Shown: piece after piece, positions 59,572 through 64,000 of the stretch
Layout: each line of letters opens with the position of its first letter
Position numbering within the stretch: the stretch's first letter is position 1
Assembly: GCA_963847715.1 (NCBI GenBank)
Contig: CAWKAZ010000003.1
Coordinates: 62,001 to 126,000 of the forward strand
Origin: Acidiflorens sp963847715
GTDB lineage: Bacteria; Acidobacteriota; Terriglobia; Terriglobales; Acidobacteriaceae
Direction of reading: 5' to 3'
Length of the DNA stretch: 64,000 nt
The notes under the pieces: generated by a model
What the model was told of the DNA's origin: nothing
The model's database searches: none
The model's input: only the letters and a program-made list of their open reading frames with translations
Position numbers and translations under genes: made by a program

Positions 59572-59674
59572 AGCAGCTCCCCACACTTCTAGATGATTGT
59601 ACTAACCCTGCCGCAAAGGATTAGTTTTCCGCAACGGAGAATTCGAAGGAGATATTACTCGGGTAATTGCTTCC

Positions 59675-61117
59675 CTAGGCGGACGCCCACATTCCCATCT
59701 CCGACAGGACTTTAGAGGCGGCGTCGGAGCCCGAGCGAACGCAGTCCGGCACACCGATGCCGCTATAGCCGTTGCCGGCGAGCGCGAGGCCCGGCAGCTT
59801 CTGGCGCAACGACTCGATCCGTTGCAGACGTTCGAGATGGCCGACTGAATATTGCGCCATTGCCGATTTCCATTTGTAAACGCGGGCGAAAAGAGGTTCG
59901 GCTTCGAGCGCGATGATTTCGCGCAGTTCCTTGCGCACGATGCGAAGAATTTCGTCTTCGGTTGAGAGCAGGATCTGCTCGTCACGCGCGCCTCCAAGAA
60001 AACAGCGGACAATGGCGCGATTCTCGGGAGCGCGGTGGGGAAATTTGTTGTGGACAAAGGTCGCGGCGAGCATGCGCCGGCCAGCACTGCGCGGCGCTAG
60101 AAATCCGAATCCTGGAGGCAGCGACTGGCGCACTTTCTCGTCGTACCCCAGCGTGACGGTCACCGATGAACTGTACCGGATTTCGCCCAGATCGCGAGAC
60201 AAGTTCCCGTCGGCCGCCTGTAGCACGGCGGCGGCGGCGTGAGCTGGGGTTGCGATGATCACGGCATCGAATTGATCGGTCTGGTATCCAGCGGAAACCG
60301 TCCAGCCGTTATTCTGCCGGATCACGGATTGCACTGGTGACGACGTCTTCAGCGCCGCCGGGTTCAGACGAGCGACCAGAGCATCGACCATCTGCTGCAT
60401 TCCGTCTTTGAGAGAGGTAAAAAGCGGCTTTGCGGGGGCTTTCGCGGCGCTGGACATTTTACGGCGGGCGGCTAGCATGGCGCGGCCGAGGCTGCCGTGT
60501 TTCGATTCCATGTCGGCGAAGCGCGGCAGCACGGCGCGGACGCTGAGGTCGGTGGCTTCGCCTCCGTAGACGCCAGAGAGCAGCGGATCGGCAAGCAGGT
60601 CAACCATCTCCGATCCGTAGTGGCGCTCGACCATCTGGGCTACGGTCTCGTCTTCGGAAGCTTTGTGCGGCGGATGGAACCACTCGGCGGCCATGCGCAT
60701 TTTCGTGCGAAGGGAGAAGAGCGGCGAGAACACCGTCGGCAGAATTTTGGTCGGCACCATGAACATGAGGCCGTCGGGCATGACGACGAGTTTGTCGCGA
60801 CCGTTCTTATGAACGACGATGTAAGTTTTGCGGTCGGCGTCGTTGGAGCCGATGAGTTGATCGCCCAGTCCGATTTTGCGGCAGAGGTCGGCGGCCCAGG
60901 GTTTTTCTGTGAGGAAGGAATCGGGGCCGGCTTCGATCAGGCAGCCTTCGTCGTTAGTGCGGTCGGTGACCATGACTCCGCCGAGGCGCGGGGCGGCTTC
61001 GAAAACGACGTACTCGATCCTTGTGTCGGACTGGGCGCCGGACTGGCGTTTTTCTTCAAGCGTGAACGCGGCCGACAGGCCGGAGATTCCGCCGCCGATG
61101 ATGGCGATTCGTGGCAT
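59675..61117 (-). CDS. hemY: Protoporphyrinogen/coproporphyrinogen III oxidase
   Basis: A protein of 480 residues. The FAD-binding N-terminus is IAIIGGGISGLSAAFTLEEK, followed by YVVFEAAPRLGGVMVTDRTN, EAGPDSFLTEKPWAADLCRK, VVMPDGLMFMVPTKILPTVF and SLKDGMQQMVDALVARLNPA. The C-terminal GLALAGNGYSGIGVPDCVRS contains the second flavin-binding region. It oxidises the porphyrinogen ring to porphyrin in late heme synthesis. Whether it uses protoporphyrinogen or coproporphyrinogen cannot be told from the sequence alone; the hemE-hemH-hemY order seen here is like that of Firmicutes using coproporphyrinogen. Confidence 0.93.
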   Translation of the reverse strand: MPRIAIIGGGISGLSAAFTLEEKRQSGAQSDTRIEYVVFEAAPRLGGVMVTDRTNDEGCLIEAGPDSFLTEKPWAADLCRKIGLGDQLIGSNDADRKTYIVVHKNGRDKLVVMPDGLMFMVPTKILPTVFSPLFSLRTKMRMAAEWFHPPHKASEDETVAQMVERHYGSEMVDLLADPLLSGVYGGEATDLSVRAVLPRFADMESKHGSLGRAMLAARRKMSSAAKAPAKPLFTSLKDGMQQMVDALVARLNPAALKTSSPVQSVIRQNNGWTVSAGYQTDQFDAVIIATPAHAAAAVLQAADGNLSRDLGEIRYSSSVTVTLGYDEKVRQSLPPGFGFLAPRSAGRRMLAATFVHNKFPHRAPENRAIVRCFLGGARDEQILLSTEDEILRIVRKELREIIALEAEPLFARVYKWKSAMAQYSVGHLERLQRIESLRQKLPGLALAGNGYSGIGVPDCVRSGSDAASKVLSEMGMWASA

Positions 61118-61293
61118 AGGTCGGTGTTCGGTATTCCCCTTCAGGCTTCCGGCCTCGCTTCGGTCACCAAACGTGACATAATTCGCGGCGTGTATGAGCC
61201 GATCCTGAGCGTTATTGGTGTAATAGCGATATTACGCCGGTCATGTGATGCGGCCACCCAGTCGGAGCCGCGATACTGCGATAATGCATAGAC

Positions 61294-61497
61294 ATGCGAA
61301 CTGCAGTAGCCATTGTCGGTTTGATCTCCCTCGCCGTCGGTCTTCGATGGCTGCAACTGTTCGTGTTCACGGATTATCGAACCCACTTGCGACACGTCAT
61401 TATTCCTCTCGGCATAGTTGCGATTGTGTTCGGTCTTTTCATGCTTCTCCTGTCAATGCGAAGCGGCTTGCGCGTCGGTCGGGGTGGCAAGCAATAA
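61294..61497 (+). CDS. Small two-helix membrane protein
   Basis: A protein of 67 residues with two hydrophobic segments (about 3-22, TAVAIVGLISLAVGLRWLQL, and 34-53, VIIPLGIVAIVFGLFMLLLS) and a basic C-terminus. It sits between hemY and hemH but on the opposite strand. I do not recognise the family, and there is no strong ribosome-binding site. A gataatg box lies about 15 bases upstream, so a short or absent leader is possible. Confidence 0.5.
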   Translation: MRTAVAIVGLISLAVGLRWLQLFVFTDYRTHLRHVIIPLGIVAIVFGLFMLLLSMRSGLRVGRGGKQ

Positions 61498-61583
61498 CGC
61501 AACCGATCGGATCGCTGGATGCCATAACTGTCGAAAAGCATTTGCACCAGCTATCCCGAACGTTCGCGTCCACGCCTCGGTCG

Positions 61584-62567
61584 CTAATTGCCGATCGCTT
61601 CAACCCGGCTTCGCACCAACGCGGCCAGCGCTGCCGTCAATGTCTTCGATCCATTCAGCGATTCGGCTCGCCATAGGCGCATGCCTTGTTTTTCTGCGAA
61701 CTGTTTGAAGAAGATGTCGATGTCGTAGAGCACTTCTACATGATCGCAGAGGAAGCCTACGGGGTGAATGAACACTCCGCGGTGGCCTTTGGCTTTGAGG
61801 CTCAGAATTGTTTCTTCTACGGTGGGCCCGATCCACTGGCCTCCGGACATGCCTTGGCTTTGGAAGGCGAAGGTCCAGGCATCGTCTGCGAGGCCGGCTG
61901 CTTTCGCCACCAACTGGGCGGTTTCTTTGGACTGGGCTTCGTAGGGATCGCCTTCGGCGATGGTGCGCGCGGGCACGCTGTGGGCGGTGAAGATGATGGG
62001 CAGCGTTCCGCCGTATTCGGCGTTGGCTTTGGCCCATCCGGCGCGCAGGTTTTCTGCGAAGGCCTTGACCAGGAGCGGCTGGTCGTGCCACTCGTCCACG
62101 AAATTGAGAGCGAACGGAAGAGTCTCTTCGCCAGCAACGGCGCGCCGGTAGAGTCCTACGCTGGTCCGCGAATTTTGCGGAGCCAGGCAGACGGCAATGA
62201 CGCGTTCGAATCCCTGGGCGGCAATCGCCATGACGGCATCAGCGATGAAGGGCTTCCAGTTGCGCATGCCGACAAAGACCGGCAGGTGGAGTACTTGCGA
62301 AAGCTGGTCTGCTTGGAGAAGAGTCCAGCAGGTCAGCGGCGAGGAGCCGATCAGCGAATAGCGGTGGCGGATTTCTTCGACGACCTGCGGTGGGAGCGGG
62401 CGGCCTCCGGTGACGTAGCCGAGGTACTCTGGAATCTGGTCGGGATTGTCGGGAGTGCCGTGGGCGAGGAGCAGGACAGCGGTTCTTGACGGGCTCGACG
62501 TGGCGAAAGAGCTGACGTGGTTGGCGCAGTAGCACTGGCCGGCGAGGCCCAGCGGACAGGGGTTCAT
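61584..62567 (-). CDS. hemH: Ferrochelatase
   Basis: A protein of 327 residues with family features: VLLLAHGTPDNPDQIPEYLG, GGRPLPPQVVEEIRHRYSLI, GMRNWKPFIADAVMAIAAQG, LPIIFTAHSVPARTIAEGDP, WTFAFQSQGMSGGQWIGPTV and VFIHPVGFLCDHVEVLYDID. The catalytic His (TAHSVP) and Glu/Asp partners are present. It inserts iron into porphyrin, probably at the cytoplasmic membrane face. The N-terminus begins with three Cys in the first 15 residues, an unusual feature. The start overlaps the hemE stop (ATGA). Confidence 0.93.
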   Translation of the reverse strand: MNPCPLGLAGQCYCANHVSSFATSSPSRTAVLLLAHGTPDNPDQIPEYLGYVTGGRPLPPQVVEEIRHRYSLIGSSPLTCWTLLQADQLSQVLHLPVFVGMRNWKPFIADAVMAIAAQGFERVIAVCLAPQNSRTSVGLYRRAVAGEETLPFALNFVDEWHDQPLLVKAFAENLRAGWAKANAEYGGTLPIIFTAHSVPARTIAEGDPYEAQSKETAQLVAKAAGLADDAWTFAFQSQGMSGGQWIGPTVEETILSLKAKGHRGVFIHPVGFLCDHVEVLYDIDIFFKQFAEKQGMRLWRAESLNGSKTLTAALAALVRSRVEAIGN

Positions 62568-63607
62568 CTCTTGAACTCCGCCGAGTGGTCGCGGATGTAG
62601 GCGCAGAGTGCTATCACGTTATCCACCGGAGTCTCGGGAAGAATGCCGTGGCCTAGATTGAAAATGTGACCGGGGCGTCCGGCGGCCTGCCGAAGAATAT
62701 TTTCGGCACGCTTCTTGATTTCTTTCCAATCAGCAAAAAGCACGACGGGATCGAGATTGCCTTGCACGGAACCTTTGTTGCCGAGGCTCTTCCATCCAGT
62801 GTCGAGCGGAATGCGCCAGTCAAGGCCGATCACTTCGGCGCCCGTCTCCTGCATCGACGGAAGAAGCGTTGAACTATCGGTGCCAAAGTAGATGACCGGC
62901 ACGCTGGTCTTCTGCAGGCGCTTCACAAGGTCGGTCACGTGGGGCAGAGCGTAGCGGCGATAGTCTTCGACGCTGAGGCAGCCGACCCAGCTGTCGAAGA
63001 TCTGGATGGTATCGGCTCCGGCGCGCACCTGCTCGGCGGAATACTCGGCCGTCACCGCCACCAGTTTCTTCATCAGCTCGTTCCACGCGGCGGGCTGCGA
63101 GTACATCATCTTCTTGGCGTGGACGTAGTTGCGCGAGCCTCCGCCTTCGATCATGTAGCTGGCCAGCGTGAATGGCGCGCCGCAGAAACCGATGACGGGA
63201 AGCTTGTCGCCAAAGTGTTTGACAACCAGCTTGATGGCCTCCGATACGTAGCCGAGGTCGGCAGCACGATCGGTGCGCAGGTGGGCAATGTCTTCGGGCG
63301 TGCGGATGGGCTTTTCAATCTTCGGCCCTTCGCCGGCAGAGAAGTGAAAAGGCAATCCCATCACTTCAAGCGGCAGAAGCAGGTCGGCAAAGATGATGGC
63401 CGAATCCACTTTGAGAATCTCGGCCGCTTCGATCGTGACTTGAGCCGCGATCTCGGGCTTCTTGCAGATCTCGATGAGGGAATATTGCTTGCGGATGGCG
63501 CGGTACTCGGCCATGTAGCGTCCAGCCTGGCGCATCAGCCAAATCGGAGTTCGTTCGGTGGGCTGAGCCTTGGCGGCGCGTATGAAGAGAGAATTAGGGG
63601 CAGACAT
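62564..63607 (-). CDS. hemE: Uroporphyrinogen decarboxylase
   Basis: A protein of 347 residues. The UroD signature is TPIWLMRQAGRYMAEYRAIR, with DLLLPLEVMGLPFHF, GFCGAPFTLASYMIEGGGSR, QIFDSWVGCLSVEDYRRYAL, GLDWRIPLDTGWKSLG and NKGSVQGNLDPVVLFADW. It decarboxylates the four acetate side chains of uroporphyrinogen III, making coproporphyrinogen III. AAGG lies three bases before the ATG. It is translationally coupled to hemH and preceded by the sortase gene by seven bases. Confidence 0.95.
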   Translation of the reverse strand: MSAPNSLFIRAAKAQPTERTPIWLMRQAGRYMAEYRAIRKQYSLIEICKKPEIAAQVTIEAAEILKVDSAIIFADLLLPLEVMGLPFHFSAGEGPKIEKPIRTPEDIAHLRTDRAADLGYVSEAIKLVVKHFGDKLPVIGFCGAPFTLASYMIEGGGSRNYVHAKKMMYSQPAAWNELMKKLVAVTAEYSAEQVRAGADTIQIFDSWVGCLSVEDYRRYALPHVTDLVKRLQKTSVPVIYFGTDSSTLLPSMQETGAEVIGLDWRIPLDTGWKSLGNKGSVQGNLDPVVLFADWKEIKKRAENILRQAAGRPGHIFNLGHGILPETPVDNVIALCAYIRDHSAEFKR

Positions 63608-63614
63608 GAACCTT

Positions 63615-64000
63615 CTAATTTAACATTTTCGGCCGCACGGGGCCGGTCGCGGAAGTGGGCAGCGGCACCGCGCGCACGACAAAGCGTTGCGGAGAACTCG
63701 GGCCGTGGCCGAAGGGATAGCAGGTGATGAGAGTGAGCGCGTCATCGTCGGTGGGCGCAAGCAAGCTCACATCTTTTGGGTCGACTATCTGAATTTTAGT
63801 TACTTGATAAGTTCCGGTGTGCTGGCGAGCTCGTTTGTCAAACCATGCGATCTGGATGCGGTCATCTTTCGCGACCGACTCCAGCGGCCGAAACCAGCTT
63901 GTGCGGTGACCGGCGAGGACGAGATTTCCGGGCTCTCCGAAATCGGCACCGCTGAATAGGCGAGCCGGGCCGAAAGCCAAGGTGCGGGGAGTTGCGCCAT
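63615..64000 (-). CDS. Sortase family transpeptidase, 5'-truncated at window edge
   Basis: About 128 codons of the C-terminal sortase domain are visible and the frame is open to the right edge. FGEPGNLVLAGHRTSWFRPL contains the catalytic His (GHR). TLITCYPFGHGPSSPQRFVV contains the catalytic Cys (TCYPF) followed by the Arg. The TLITCYPF form is seen in class D and marine-type sortases of Gram-negative bacteria. Sortases cut LPxTG-like signals and join proteins to acceptors at the cell surface. The N-terminal anchor is outside the window. hemE starts seven bases after its stop. Confidence 0.87.
   Translation of the reverse strand, partial: GATPRTLAFGPARLFSGADFGEPGNLVLAGHRTSWFRPLESVAKDDRIQIAWFDKRARQHTGTYQVTKIQIVDPKDVSLLAPTDDDALTLITCYPFGHGPSSPQRFVVRAVPLPTSATGPVRPKMLN

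Noticed and set aside
61686..62489. 267-codon plus-strand frame opposite hemH, and similar frames opposite hemY (60497-61291) and hemE (62939-63727)
   Set aside because: All lie wholly opposite well-supported heme genes and show no family features.
1..64000. Prophage, integrative element or tRNA attachment site
   Set aside because: No integrase, transposase, phage structural gene or tRNA was found; the small TA modules alone do not show an island.

Overview
The window reads as a chromosomal segment of a soil-type Acidobacteriota, most likely class Terriglobia (a Koribacter-like lineage). This is an inference from gene content and style: moderately high GC, a very long BNR/sortilin-like exported protein, DUF4410/M48 envelope genes, a GxxExxY gene, many small toxin-antitoxin modules, and intergenic hairpin repeats with GTGTGGAGCGGxCA cores. 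There is no rRNA, tRNA, CRISPR array, integrase or transposase that I can see.

Layout. 0-6.7 kb: the 3' part of a CCA-adding enzyme gene, an addiction module whose toxin is frameshifted, a DUF5694 protein and a 1071-residue BNR-repeat protein. 6.8-11.8 kb: an S41/PDZ protease, then a three-gene minus-strand set (exported protein, DUF4410-like protein, M48 metalloprotease). 12-26.7 kb: an exopolysaccharide locus. It contains a Wza-like exporter, a Wzz/GumC-like protein, a kinase-like protein with a ruined Walker A, a WcaJ-like initiating transferase, a ligase/polymerase, a GT4, a tandem GT4-GT4 fusion and rmlBAC. rmlD and a LuxR-type regulator with a degenerate receiver lie on the opposite strand to its left. 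26.7-35.3 kb: a PilZ-TonB fusion, polA, a histone-deacetylase-like protein, a flavin reductase, ffh and a peroxiredoxin-like gene. 35.3-49.7 kb: a chaperone/toxin-antitoxin zone. dnaK, dnaJ and hspR are interleaved with FitAB/VapBC, UPF0175-DUF3368, HicBA and VapBC modules, an HTTM pair, a GxxExxY gene wrapped in repeats, and an APC permease. 49.8-53.6 kb: a LysR regulator divergent from leuA, then leuB. 53.7-59.6 kb: a dolichyl-phosphate-sugar-type GT2, an RpfG-like HD-GYP regulator, an EamA transporter, an M20 hydrolase and a Met/His-rich exported protein. 59.7-64 kb: hemE-hemH-hemY transcribed leftwards behind a sortase cut by the window edge.

How the genes work together. The EPS locus supplies dTDP-L-rhamnose (RmlABCD), initiation, assembly, chain-length control and export, but no Wzx-type flippase is visible in the window. 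Two c-di-GMP-related proteins (PilZ-TonB fusion, HD-GYP) and a pseudo-receiver LuxR could link surface polysaccharide to signalling; this is inference. HspR is co-transcribed with vapBC, and a HAIR-like inverted repeat overlaps the predicted dnaK promoter, suggesting a local HspR-DnaK circuit.

The strongest unexplained structure is a set of intergenic arrays of short imperfect tandem units (7, 8 or 10 nt), several laid out as inverted arms and several ending within a few bases of a start codon (34.5, 43.6, 44.9/45.5, 50.8, 54.4 and 57.4 kb).
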